Assembly: GCA_947623455.1 (NCBI GenBank)
Contig: OX392543.1
Coordinates: forward strand, 21,884,757-21,948,756
Direction of reading: 5' to 3'
Source: Mimachlamys varia
Lineage: Eukaryota; Mollusca; Bivalvia; Pectinida; Pectinidae
Length of the DNA stretch: 64,000 bases
The position numbers and the translations under genes were made by a program. A model generated the notes under the pieces. That model was given only the letters and a program-made list of their open reading frames with translations. It made no database searches and was not told the DNA's origin. The first letter of the stretch is position 1. The number at the start of each line of letters is the position of its first letter. Positions 35,501 through 45,100 of the stretch are shown here, piece after piece.

Positions 35501-35710
35501 CAGTATTATCTTATTTGTACAGGTGTGTTTGTTGATCTGACGGGATCCTACACGAAGCCTTTCTACTGTATGGCTGGTGGTCTTGGTTTTGCCACCTTCC
35601 TGTTCCTACTAGCTGCTGCGCTAAAACGGCAATCTACAACCGATTTTTTAAACAAGGAAATTAATATCAGTGTCGTGAAGGTGGAAGACAATCCTACATT
35701 TTCTCCATAA
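20564..35710 (+). CDS. Monocarboxylate-transporter-like MFS protein (SLC16-like), five exons
   Basis: The coding exons are 20564-20577, 28750-28958, 30501-30644, 33974-34762 and 35523-35710. All introns are GT-AG and the phases agree (2,1,1,1), giving 1344 nt, or 447 residues plus a stop, a normal length for SLC16 proteins. The protein has about twelve hydrophobic segments. The first is at about residues 19-43 (WFVLISGFFIMFFCTGFPFN). A basic loop RYGVR after TM2 fits MFS motif A, a long polar loop around residue 200 fits the TM6-TM7 loop, and an Arg lies in the GGALCRFIPG segment near residue 290 (TM8 region). Such proteins move monocarboxylates or related small solutes across membranes with protons; the substrate here is unknown. 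The N-terminal SLC16 signature (D/E-G-G-W-G-W) is not present; the equivalent spot reads SSYRKWFVLI, so this is a divergent member. Intron 1 (8.2 kb) carries the split-repeat retroelement. Confidence 0.85.
21040..21480. repeat. Repeat family C as a long inverted repeat
   Basis: The left arm (21040-21210) and the reverse complement of the right arm (21285-21475) align imperfectly across most of their length, with a spacer of about 75 bp. Landmarks are CTGCCATGTAAATC on the left and GATTTACATAGCGGGTG on the right. This looks like the full form of the family whose single arms occur at 4044, 5135, 35058 and 36495. Confidence 0.7.
21490..21708 (-). repeat. Terminal repeat B2 of the split-repeat element
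   Basis: 219 bp, identical as read to 22035-22253. It begins TTATACCTTCG and ends AAAAACGCCA on the plus strand. It forms the 3' end of the element on the minus strand. Confidence 0.85.
21769..22034 (-). repeat. Internal repeat A2
   Basis: 266 bp, identical as read to 28094-28359 (AAAACGAGTTTTCATC to ATAAATACAA). It directly abuts B1, forming the end-to-end junction. It includes CACGTG and CCCGGGCC. Confidence 0.85.
22035..22253 (-). repeat. Internal repeat B1
   Basis: A second copy of the 219-bp B repeat. Both B copies contain the same incidental open frame (minus strand, with IPNLLLPSYHQHVSIGRY). It could be the C-terminal end of a lost ORF but has no known motif. Confidence 0.85.
22254..23827 (-). 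other. Non-coding internal region of the split-repeat element
   Basis: No ORF is supportable downstream of the SGNH gene. It contains two copies of CTAGCTGCCTCAGACAGTCC (near 22446 and 22593) and the array of TGTAACACCGTTACA palindromes described separately. Recombinase and RT genes expected of an autonomous element are absent. Confidence 0.6.
23090..23437. repeat. Seven spaced palindromes TGTAACACCGTTACA
   Basis: Copies lie at 23090-23104, 23154-23168, about 23203-23217 (variant ATAACACTGTTAT), 23275-23289, 23321-23335, 23379-23393 and 23423-23437 (one mismatch). Spacing is irregular (44-72 bp) while the palindrome is preserved against a drifting background, which suggests a bound site. GTTAC/GTAAC half-sites with a 3-base centre are reminiscent of a dimeric DNA-binding protein site. 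Confidence 0.8.
23828..24079 (-). pseudogene. SGNH hydrolase, C-terminal part (separated by insertion)
   Basis: The minus strand runs from PHIRYAVDTEWFNLRVDAL through KKLDSYIKEMEGARFF to FTSDGVHLNKEGNKKYF and ends with TAA near 23825. DGVHL is block V of the SGNH/GDSL superfamily, supplying the Asp and His of the catalytic triad. The frame is open back to 24076, where the inserted foldback element begins. The other half of the gene is 3.4 kb away at 27506-27952. Confidence 0.8.
24082..27505. mobile_element. Foldback-type DNA element with arms of about 550 bp, inside the SGNH gene
   Basis: Both ends read inward CTAAAATACGCCATAGGAG and remain nearly identical as inverted repeats for about 460 bp (24082-24540 versus about 27045-27505). 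Weaker pairing continues to about 24660 and 26880. The middle (24660-26880) is very AT-rich without ORFs. The 10-base motif TACGCCATAG occurs several times in each arm, including a second CACTAAAATACGCC about 210 bp in. No clear target duplication is visible. The left end is CACTAAAA but the right is CCCTAAAA, so a CACTA-type origin is possible but unproven. It is non-autonomous. Confidence 0.85.
26338..26449. repeat. Nested cruciform-forming palindrome
   Basis: CACAGGGGTTTGTA at the left pairs with TACAAACCCCTGTG at the right across arms of about 32 bp with few mismatches. A second palindrome (GATCAGCATTTAT with ATAAATGCTGGTC) lies in the centre. It sits in the middle of the foldback element. 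Confidence 0.75.
27506..27952 (-). pseudogene. SGNH hydrolase, N-terminal part (separated by insertion)
   Basis: The likely start is the Met at 27889 (MGSMPYTAVLLGHSFVRRI); an earlier Met at 27952 is in frame. GHSFVRR gives the block I nucleophile Ser, GYGGARI the block II Gly, and LQTASNDLCD the block III Asn. The reading frame runs to HRHPPSRRVS and is then cut by the foldback element. Together with the C-terminal part it would be about 212 residues, usual for a single SGNH domain. SGNH enzymes cleave esters; in Ngaro-type elements the role is unknown. Neither half contains an internal stop, so the break looks recent. Confidence 0.82.
28094..28359 (-). repeat. Terminal repeat A1 of the split-repeat element
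   Basis: 266 bp, identical as read to A2 (21769-22034). As the 5' terminal repeat on the minus strand it should carry the element's promoter; it lies 142 bp upstream of the first in-frame Met of the SGNH frame. Confidence 0.85.
28750..28958 (+). CDS. Transporter exon 2 (TM1 and start of TM2)
   Basis: The acceptor is TATTATTCCAG and the donor GTAAGC. It encodes TDKDAHPSKPESSYRKW, TM1, PELLRTFEKSKAETAMVQS and ITIGVLYIAG. The SK-ET-MVQS stretch matches the usual SLC16 region between TM1 and TM2. Confidence 0.85.
28960..30500. other. Transporter intron 2
   Basis: No nested gene is seen apart from the retroelement remnant at 29600-29850. An inverted pair CTATGGCGGCC/CGCCAT lies near 30155-30240. 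Confidence 0.5.
29600..29850 (-). pseudogene. Retroelement C-terminal motif remnant, copy 2
   Basis: The minus strand reads MNFPSLGSNIPDSPSYGVY, then MSRLIRYSWACSEY and QLLTNKLTAQGLE, parallel to 5885-6120. DNA similarity extends over about 240 bp. A GGAAGTTTACGGAACGG string just downstream (29884) is shared with the right end of MITE family A. Confidence 0.45.
30501..30644 (+). CDS. Transporter exon 3 (TM2-TM3)
   Basis: 144 nt between CATACAG and the donor GTACGT. It encodes ALCGKCVARYGVRVTGIAG and the following hydrophobic segment ending SLGLVSG. The RYGVR loop is the MFS motif-A position. Confidence 0.85.
30855..31060 (-). repeat. Diverged fragment of repeat D
   Basis: The segment from GGATTTTGGCCACGATTTT to GTGACGTCATTGAGGCACAAC matches repeat D on the opposite strand in several blocks. 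It lies in transporter intron 3. Confidence 0.5.
31061..32787. other. Transporter intron 3, non-coding
   Basis: AT-rich, with no ORF or clear repeat boundary recognised. Confidence 0.5.
32788..33595 (+). repeat. Dispersed repeat D, copy 2
   Basis: Collinear with 13658-14462 with scattered substitutions and small indels. It lies about 380 bp before transporter exon 4. The internal TGACGTCA and CACGTG are retained. Confidence 0.8.
33974..34762 (+). CDS. Transporter exon 4 (TM4-TM11, main body)
   Basis: 789 nt, from GLGFSASFIAVFTAVGEYF to FSNCFAGPIAG, with donor GTAGGT. It contains EEFGWRGCLLIFGGI, typical of SLC16 TM5, the cytoplasmic loop with ESGDLNSELKAQGDS, and the TM7-TM11 half. No stop or shift is seen, so the gene looks functional. 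Confidence 0.9.
35058..35205 (-). repeat. Repeat family C, partial arm, in transporter intron 4
   Basis: GATTTACATGGCGAGTGG and GAAGACGCTTACTATTCCGG match the right arm of the palindrome at 21285. Confidence 0.6.
35523..35710 (+). CDS. Transporter exon 5 (TM12 and C-tail)
   Basis: After the acceptor TTGTACAG it encodes GVFVDLTGSYTKPFYCMAGG, a last hydrophobic segment (FATFLFLLAAAL) and a short polar tail ending in TAA. The GxxxDxTGSY...F junction is typical for SLC16 TM11-TM12. A possible AATAAA poly(A) signal lies near 36256. Confidence 0.85.
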
Positions 35711-36494
35711 ACATCGTATACAACCAAAGGAGATCTACCCGGTGATTCTAAGCGAATTATGTCTGTGATTATATAAAAAGTGGCACTTTTATTTGGTTGA
35801 TCAAACTTTAATACCGGTGCAAATGTTAAAGCTTGAGTAAGGTTTTTACGTTTAATAGCATTAAGCATCTCGAAAGTGATTGTGTGTTTATATCTTATCA
35901 ATTTAAAAAGTACAAGTCAATAGAACTTACCCATAGTTACCATGAAGAAATCCCGGTGTCACTATTTTGTTTATGGAAATTTTGTTGGTTATGTTTTCAA
36001 TAATATGCATGTCTCGATTTTATATCTTTACTTTATTTTATGAAATGACCACCTTGTCCAAAAAAACAACAAAAACTGTTTGGCCCTTAATGACCATATA
36101 GTTGTCGATTGGCTGAAAAACAAACGTTCTTCCTTGATGTTCAGATACGTTGTGGGATAGAATTATTTGAGTTGTGTACCATAACTAAGATAAATTCCAA
36201 CAGCTATAATGGCAAACAAAGAGCGTTTTAGAAAATGGAAATCATAAATAGGTATAAATAAATATTTTAAAAATAAGTATTTTTCAAACTGACACCTACA
36301 CATAATTAATAAGTGAAGATCAGGGCTTCATTATTAAAGAAGAAGCAAAACGACGGTACTTGTCAGGCCTAACGCTCGAAGGCACTTATATTTGTGTGTT
36401 GACGCTGTCGTATGTTTGTCCCGGTGATTTAATACATGGAAATATTTGGCCTTTTAATATTGACATTTTTTATTTTGAGTATAATGCTCATAGG

Positions 36495-37255
36495 TGTTTT
36501 TACTTGTTGTGATTGACAATGATACTCGGTTCTCATTATCAAGGACTTGATGTTTACTTGGATGTGACCCAAGATCTACATGGCGGGTGTCGTCGATGAA
36601 GCAGAAGACACTTATATATAGCGTGTTCCATTTAGTGGAACGTTCCGGTTGTGCCAACTTGGAACTGGTCTGCTAAATGGAACAGAACGTGCCGAATTCC
36701 GTTCCTGCGGATGAAAATCTAATACAGTATAATCGAAAATTAAAAAGCAACAACTTTTCCGGAAATAATCAAAACGGTTCCGTCATAAAATCCGCAAAAC
36801 AATGGGAGTAATCCCTTTTATTTACACATTTTACACACTATGATGCCACTTAGAGATAGTAGTGATATATTTTACTGGTGAAATGTTGTTTAACTGGATA
36901 TAGTTAGGTCTATTTACAATTTATTGAACATTGGAAACGAAAACCTTTCACTGGCCGCCATATTGGATCCAACTTGGTACCCTCAAATGAGACGTTCCAG
37001 ACGAACCGGTTTGTTCCTGCGGAACGTCGTGTACCATTTAGCCGAACGTCTGGTTCGTTCCGGAACAACCGGAACGTTCCGCTAAATGGAACACGCTATT
37101 ACTCTTCTGGAACACCTGGTCTTATTCTCTTATACTTTACAAAGGTCTCCAAGTAAATCTTTCCTTTTTCATATTTTGCCCCTTGTTAAATTGATTTTGT
37201 GTTTAAATTATAGTTTTGTTGACGCTTCGGTATTCTCTATTATTTTTAAACAAAT
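36495..37255 (-). repeat. Repeat family C arm, interrupted by a MITE
   Basis: Left part 36495-36611 (through GAAGCAGAAGACACTTA) and right part 37102-37255 (CTCTTCTGGAACACC through GACGCTTCGGTATTCTCT) join to the usual family sequence once 36615-37098 and one TTA are removed. Confidence 0.75.
36615..37098. mobile_element. PIF/Harbinger-like MITE with TTA target duplication
   Basis: The inverted ends TAGCGTGTTCCATTTAG and CTAAATGGAACACGCTA extend inward to GGAACGTTCCGGTTGT, about 34 bp with one mismatch. TTA flanks both sides (36612-36614 and 37099-37101), as expected for PIF/Harbinger integration. The uninterrupted repeat C copies at 4044 and 35058 show the empty site. There is no ORF. Confidence 0.85.
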
Positions 37256-38748
37256 TACCAAATCAATTATAAACACAAATGATTTGCCATGAAATACTTT
37301 ATTTACATAACTTAATATAACAATAATGTATCAAATCATCTACTTGTAAATAAGTATTCATTTTTATCATAATTACTTATTTTATATAATAAAGACACAT
37401 TCGAAGCGATTTGCAATCAAACTTTATACAGTGACTTTAAAAACGATAATAACTTAATTAATATTCATACATTTTCAAAATATTATATTTTAAATAGTAA
37501 CAATATTGACATTTGATATGTAATGACATAAATTGATAAAAAGTATAAGTAATGATACAGTTTGTTAATAAAAATAGACAATTGATAACATTTTGTAATC
37601 TAACTTTTAGTTGCTTTCATTGTGAAACTTAACAGTATAAATAAAATTGATGTTCCTTAAACAGAATGAAACAATAGTTTAGTTATAAGAATACATTATC
37701 TACAGAATAAATCTAACGAATCGTTGTATTATTAAAAAAGAATTCAGTCTTTTGCATGAACCGATATTAACCAAAAAGGAACACACAGAACAAAAAATAC
37801 TCCATGTAGACAAAATCATTAGTGCAGCATGGAAGACTTGAGAATTTGTCTAGGACTACATTTCTATCATATGGCTTAATGTCCAGCATTAGACCAAACT
37901 TTTCCCTAAACATGTAAAACCCTCAATAGTGATTACGATTCGACTCTTGTAAATAATCACTTCTTACTATGGTTGGTGGTCATGGAAACTTCAGAGAATC
38001 TACTCTGCGTTCAACGAAAATATGATATAAAGTACGTTGGGATCCTCCTTGTAATGAAAAGTCTCGACATCAGAAGATTGGAATTCTGATGACATTCGTT
38101 ATTTTGGGAGTACGAAAGTTAAATCTTATGTTGTCCGCACTCTAGCGGCAGTAAAAGATCCATTTATTTCTTTGTCGGATCCCAACAGTAAATTGCTATC
38201 CTTGAATGAATAATTTTCTGGAGTTGTCTGCACACAATTTATATGTCTGCATTGATTCATCATATCTTCAATCCTTTTAATGAGACCATCTTTTTTCTTT
38301 AGATGATTTTGTTGTTAATCTTGTTCTATTACACCGAGTTGATCTCAAAACGCCAATGTTCATACAGAAATGGCTATGGTTAATGATATATCGAAATTGT
38401 TGTTACATTTTTTAGACATTTCCTATTTTCTTTCTGACTTTTTCCATTGATTAACATGCAAATCAATTATATAAATTGAGATGACCTCGATAACTGCAGC
38501 CAATAATAGTTCGATATTCGTTTCTTTCACCAAACACCAATTTTTATCAAATCAGTGAAAATGTACGGATCCTCACAACGATCTACCAATTCCATCTTCT
38601 TCCATCTACCGATTCCACAAACCTTCCACTTTCTATGTGGCTGCACTATTGGATGAGCTGATCCCCAATGTCGATTACATGTTGATCAACTGCTGATCTT
38701 AATACAAATAGTACATTAGAATTTGGATAAGCTGATGGTCTGTTTGGT
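37256..38748. other. Intergenic region between two convergent genes
   Basis: AT-rich, with no gene seen. It separates the 3' end of the transporter (35710) from the last recognised exon of the minus-strand gene. Confidence 0.5.
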
Positions 38749-39002
38749 TGACACAATGATCCAGGGATCCAAATGCTGTTTTTTACTATGAGGTTGACGC
38801 ATGGATCCAAAAGCACTAAATGTTTAGGTGGTTGACACGATTATCCAAACGCACTAGTTTTCGAGGTGGTGGATACAGGGTCCAAGTGTACCAATTGTCT
38901 AAGTGGTTGACACAATAATTCAGATGCACCAATGTTCTAGACTATTGACACATGATCGAGGCGCACTAGTTTTCTATGGGGTTGACACATGGATGAGCTG
39001 GT
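38749..39002. repeat. Degenerate tandem repeat of about 38 bp, seven units
   Basis: The units start with GGTTGACACA-like strings at about 38750, 38792, 38830, 38868, 38905, 38943 and 38981. The stop codon at 38974 of the minus-strand frame lies in this array. Confidence 0.65.
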
Positions 39003-39132
39003 TCAGTGTGATGGGAGGCAGAAGGACGCTGTGACCTTTACTTAACCTTGTTAATGACTTCTGTAACTTCGGTGAAACGCCTAGAGCATTTCGGATGACA
39101 ACCTCTGGTAGCAACAAGTCTTTTGTTTTGGA
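38974..39132 (-). CDS. Unknown gene, last visible exon
   Basis: After the acceptor CTCTTTCAG it encodes SKTKDLLLPEVVIRNALGVS and PKLQKSLT in the phase required by exon 52577-52787. Either it ends at donor GTTAAG (exon end 39047, phase 2) and a further exon lies to the left, or it runs to the TAG at 38974, giving a tail LLPPITLNQLIHVSTP. I cannot choose between these. Confidence 0.6.
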   Translation of the reverse strand, partial: SKTKDLLLPEVVIRNALGVSPKLQKSLTRLSKGHSVLLPPITLNQLIHVSTP

Positions 39133-42100
39133 CTGAAAGAGAGCAAAGGGACAAAATAAAAATTTTATGATGAACGAAGCAGTTGTTTTTTCTTCAATGC
39201 TTTTTTGTAGCATTTACAATGTATCTTTAAAAAGCCCAATATACATAGCTTTTGGCAAAACTTGAAGCAAAAATCAGGCCTAATAACTTATTATATTTAT
39301 AGATTTAGTTAAGATTGACTGATATCAGCAATATTCAAGATGAATTCTTTTGCGGTTACCGGTACAGCAGCAGTTGAAACTCAATATTTGTAAACACGCG
39401 TCCATTTCGAACCGTCTTCTGCCTACGGTTTGTTGTTGAAGTGGGCCTCACCTGAATTATTTTCAATTCTTTGGATTTTTTTGTCAAGAGTGTCTTGTTA
39501 GTTACCGCTCAGGTTTACTTCGTTTCAGGCTTATTTTTGCATGGTTATCAACAGGATTTTTTTGCAGAATTTTCAGAATCACGAACATTTCCCTGAAGTT
39601 ACGTATATTGGGCCTTTAAAAGGTATTAATTCCGTATTTGAAAGAAAACATACCTAATATAAAACATACTAGTCTTGTTATCTATTATGACAAATGACAA
39701 TTAATGATTCAAACATCGAAAAAGTGACAGTCTAGAATCTGGTATATTGAAACACTCGGAAGAATCTAGATCCCTGTAAGATGTTTTTTTAAACTTGGGG
39801 TAGGATTATTTGAACTGATTTTGTTTCTAATCATTATGCATTATTTCGAATTATATTGAAAGACATGTTTCAATGATATAAAACTTATTTTAAATAAACA
39901 ACTCTGTTTTTTGAATGACAAAAAGATAATGCCATCTTTTACCTGAATTATATTTAAATAGTTCATAGATTATATATTCTTTTCAAAGGATGTTATGAAA
40001 CTTTATCAATAAAAGGAGTTTTAAATAGTTATAATCAAATAAATTTTGACTAGTTATTAAAATTCAACATGAAATTAATGCAGTTTTTGATCTACAGATA
40101 ACTTTTTAACTGAAGTTCTAGAGCTGCATGCGTGTTTTCTACCAAACAATGCACATGTGTTGTGACAGTTGAAAAACACATGCAGGAAATAACAGCATGT
40201 ATATTAAATAAAACATTTCTTTTATAAAAGCAATTATCTGTCAACTATTCAACAAAAAAATAATTTTCTACATAAAGATATTGGATGTATCGAGCCAGCG
40301 AAAATTGAAATTTACACAAATGTTGCTTGTATTACTAATTGTGTATGGTAACTGATACATTCTTCCTTGCTGCAAAAAAAAGCAAAAACTGATGAGTTAG
40401 CAACCATATGAATCCCATTAATTGTGGTATAGCAGCTAGTGATAGAAATTAAATGCCAAATAAATTCAATCTTTATTATTGTGCTTCCTGCTCGGAACGA
40501 TTATACAATCAAAACTAGATACCAATTGAATGTTTCTAATTTATAAAGACAGTCACTTGCCGTTTCTGCAGTTCCTTTTTGGTAAACTAACTAAGCAAAG
40601 GATTGATAAGCTGTTACAGATATTTTGTAATTAGGAAATACAATTTGGGGGAAAGAAATATCTTTATCCTATTTACTTTCTCCCATAGGTGTTTCTAGCA
40701 TTTAAAGCAACATCAAATTCATTATTACATAGGCAGAAAGATCATTGGAAGGGGTAAGGGATTCCAAACCTTCTAAATTCTTTGAAACAATATATAAACT
40801 ATATCATATAAACTTACTATGCAATATGTGATGTGAAAGATAGGCAAATTAAAGAAATGGTAAGTATTACAAATAAAACTGTTGTTTTGGAAAAAAAAAA
40901 AAAACTTCCAAATTTCGGAAACCTCATCAGTATTATACCAGCAATGTGCATCCTTCACCTGCTTATGAAATAAAGCTTACCTGGGTGTGTTTAAGCATCA
41001 ATTAAAGTGTATATATACAGCATCCATTACCAGCGTGTCTACAGCACCAATTACCAATATATCTACACTAATTACCAATGTATCTACAGCATCAACTACT
41101 GTAAAAGCCAATATTTTCGCACAAGGAATTTTCGGTAAATCAACTTCAAAACTGTTCGCGGTGTGGAAATTTTGACACTGTCAGTCTTTCTGTTTTTCAC
41201 TGTGTACCTATAATACTAATATACAGTGGAGTTTGAGTGGTGGATATATTCGCGGAGATTTAATGTCAGCGAAATAAGCGAAAATGTCCACACCGCGTAC
41301 AATTCCACTTTAACAGTATTCGTGTGACTTCCGCAGCACCAACCATTACCAGCATGTCTAGAGCACCAATTATGATTTTGACTGTTTAAATAACATTCAA
41401 GATGCCCAAAATATAAGTAATATAAGCATTATTGTTTGAACCATGCATCTGTTAGGACGATGTTCTTCCATTTCACTGCCAAAGTTTTTCTTGAGAAGTT
41501 GTTTAAAAACCTAAAGCTTAAACTTTCACTTCATCTCAAGAAATTGGAGCTCATTGCATTTCTAGTCTACAGGGTATATATGTGGTGTGCTATCTGTGTA
41601 TATACAGATGATTGGCTGTTCCTGTCACAAACCTGTGGAGGCCAAGTCGGCTAACAAATCAATGTTACTCAGATAGCGAGAAATCTGTGGTAAATTTGAT
41701 AGAAAGACAGGTAAAGTGACAAAAGCAGAAATTAGAAGATAACAAACAACATAACATCAATATATTTACAAAATGTTAGTTACCAGCTAGAGATCAATTC
41801 TGTTTAAATATATTTGAATATTTTTTTCAATAATAGTATGACATTGGTCAATATAGCATGCTTATATAGTTGTCTTCATTAATGTTCAAAACAGATAAAT
41901 TATAAGGCAAATAGGGGTTAGTTTTGTCTTCATCTCTGATATTTTGTCTTTCACTTCAACTGTGGCATCACTTTGTGTTAGTAATCAACTTGGGATTGGA
42001 ATTTTGGAAAGAGTCTATAAAACTTCTCTATCACAACATCTGATTGCACAATTTAGGAAAGAGATTATAAAACTTCTCTATCACAACATCTCCCATACCA

Positions 42101-45100
42101 AAAAAAGGTACAAAAAGTCATAACTTTTTTGTACCTTTTTAGTGCTTTTTTTGTACTTTTTAAAAAAGTTACAAAAAAGTTATGACTTTTTTGTACCTTA
42201 TTCAAAACTTGTAATTTACTAGTATAACTTTTTTGTACCTTTTCTGGACTTTGAAATTATCAAGTATACCTTTTTTGTACCTTTGTGGACTTTGAAATTA
42301 TTAGGTATACCTTTTTTGTACCTTTTCTGGACTTTGAAATTATTAGGTATACCTTTTTTGTACCTTTTCTGGACTTTGAAATTATCAGGTATACCTTTTT
42401 TGTACCTTTTCTGGACTTTGAAATTATTAGGTATACCTTTTTTGTACCTTTTCTGGACTTAGAATATTTTCTGGACTTTGATATTATTAGGTATACATTT
42501 TTTATACCTTTTCTGGACTTTGAAAATATTAGGTATACCTTTTTTGTACCTTTTCTGGACTTAGAATTTTTTCTGGACTTTGATATTATTAGGGATACCT
42601 TTTTTATACCTTTTCTGGACTTTGAAATTATCAGGTATACCTTTTTTGTACCTTTTCTGGACTTATAAAAATATTGAGCATCTCTTAAAAGACTGGTCTT
42701 CAAAAATACTGACTTTGATTATTTTATGTTTAATGTTTTTGTACCATTATTTTTATTATCAATGTCAGAAAAAAAATTATACAATAGCATTTAAATAGAA
42801 ATTCAACCATCAATTTACTAAATTTATCAGTTTCCAAAATGAGTGTCCTGTGGAGTTTCATCAATAAAATTAATAACTCGAATCCATGGCCACTTTGGTC
42901 TTTGGTAAAAGGGAGGTAACTCTTACATAGTCTACAAATACCTTCCCTTCCACCATTGATATGCAATAACCTTAGCATCTTTTCAAACTCTGTTACCCAA
43001 AGTAGCACTTTCTAAATTTGACCCCTACCAAAACCAGGGGTAGATTTTTCAGATGTTTTCTCAAAACAATTAAGAGAAAGTGTTCACAGTATGCTGCTGA
43101 TGAAATATCATCACTGTATGTCTTCTGGTAATGAAGAAATAGCCATTTAAACGTTTGAAGTTTAATGACCCCTGTGACCCTGAAAGTAGGTCAAGGTCAT
43201 TCATATTTTTAAACCTGATGATTCATGACCTTAACATTTGATGTGTGAAATATCAAGGCTCTAGGCTTTACAGAACTGGAGCAGAAGTTTGTCAAAGTTT
43301 GCCACCCAAAACAGCACTTTTCAACTTTGACCCCTACAGAAAACTGGAAGTTGACATTTTAGAGAAAAATGTTCCCTGACAAATGTTATTTATTTATTAT
43401 TCCACATAATTAATATATCCAAAAATTAATTCTTAACATTCAGCTGTTAATGAGATATGGCATTTAGGGTTAAAACCAGAAAAGGTGTCATGGTGGCCAT
43501 TTTGCTTTTTTTGATGAATTTAGGACCGTATCATCAGCTGACGGGGGCAACGTCAAGATAATATTTTGATATCAAGTTAACAAAATGGAAGCTTTAAGAA
43601 CAAGTATTATGAAACAAGAACAAGTATTATGAAACATTATCAAAATGCAAAATGTCAGCCCATAGCATATATTGGGGAATTTCCAAAATGGCCTTCTTCC
43701 TTAACTAGAAATGCTACTGAAAAAACAGAAGGTATCAATATCGTTGGAATGACATGCTGCTTTAATCTGTAAAAGGGTTTTTTCAACAATGGCAAAAAAT
43801 GAAAAATTCTAAATATAGATTAACTTTGACCTCTGGTGAGCTTTTTTACTGGACATATTTTGTAATAATTTGTAAAAGTTTTCCCCTGATGTATTTTACA
43901 GAAATATGCCTTTTGAAAAAGCTACAAGTTTAACAGTTTTTTAGTTATAACCACTTACACATTTTGAGGTATGACATCATGGTGGCCATATTGAATTTCA
44001 GACCAACACAAAATTAACAACTTTTATGTAATTAGTCAGGAATGTTTAAGGATTTCTTCAGGTAAATTTGAGCTAAATGGTGGAATTTGAGGAGAAATTT
44101 GAAATGCGAGACTTTTTTTTTAACGGGAAGATCTATAGAATATATAGGGACATTTTCAAAATGGCGTTCAACCTTAAATGTAGTGCTTAAAAAAATGAAG
44201 ACATCTCTTTTATGGGGATGATATTGTCCATTGTCCTAAAGAATAATTTTTAAGGAGAAAAAAAAAAGAAAACTAAATTCCCCCCCCCCCCCCCATTTTT
44301 TTTAATTTTTGACCCAACAGCAAGCTTTATTACTTGAAATAATTTGTATTCACATGACATGAATAGGAAGAAATTAGATATTATCTTATAGTTTATCTAC
44401 AAAAAAATATTATTACACGTACTCTGTACAATCAATATTTTTTGAGATATGGCTGTTTTGAGGTTTTTTGCAAATTATTTACTTCTATTAGAATATGAGA
44501 AATGGAAAAGATGTTGCATATTTTGCATGAATAGTACTCAATAATCTGTATAAGGTCAATTTACTGGTATAAACTACTCCCACAGTCTTCAAATAAACAG
44601 AACCAAAATTAACAGTGATTACAATTACCTGTATATTACAAGGTACCAGCCTTACCTGTATAAACTACTCCCACAGTCCTGTGATTAACAGAACCTGGGC
44701 CAGTTAACAATTAATAATTGGATAATTACCTGTACCTAACAGGTAGACTCAAGTTTACCTGTATGAACTACCTCCAAAACAGAACCCATGGCCAGTTCAC
44801 AATGATAATTGGATTATAACAGGTAATTAGCAGGTAGATCCTAACCTGTAGATATAACACAGGTGTACTGGACACTGTATGGACAAACCCCATTCAGTAA
44901 TAAATTGATAATTACTCCCATTGAATTTATCTGGTAGTTGTTCTACATGGACATGGAGAAAAGCTGACCAGGTGTATACATTTTGAATAAACAAATAAAA
45001 AAATTCTAGCTGTTTTTAACAACTATTGTGGAATTTTTCTTTGGAAAAGACTGATATTGGCTTGTAAATGCTGCAATTAAGGCTGTATAATTAATGTGAT

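Noticed and set aside
41999..42091. Right array and left units as two unrelated minisatellites
   Set aside because: Unit sequence and the exact CCCATACC boundary on both sides show they are one array split by an insertion.
42260..42703. Open frames of 127 and 147 codons on both strands
   Set aside because: They arise from a 42-bp tandem repeat whose period is divisible by three; the peptides are pure repeats and mirror each other.
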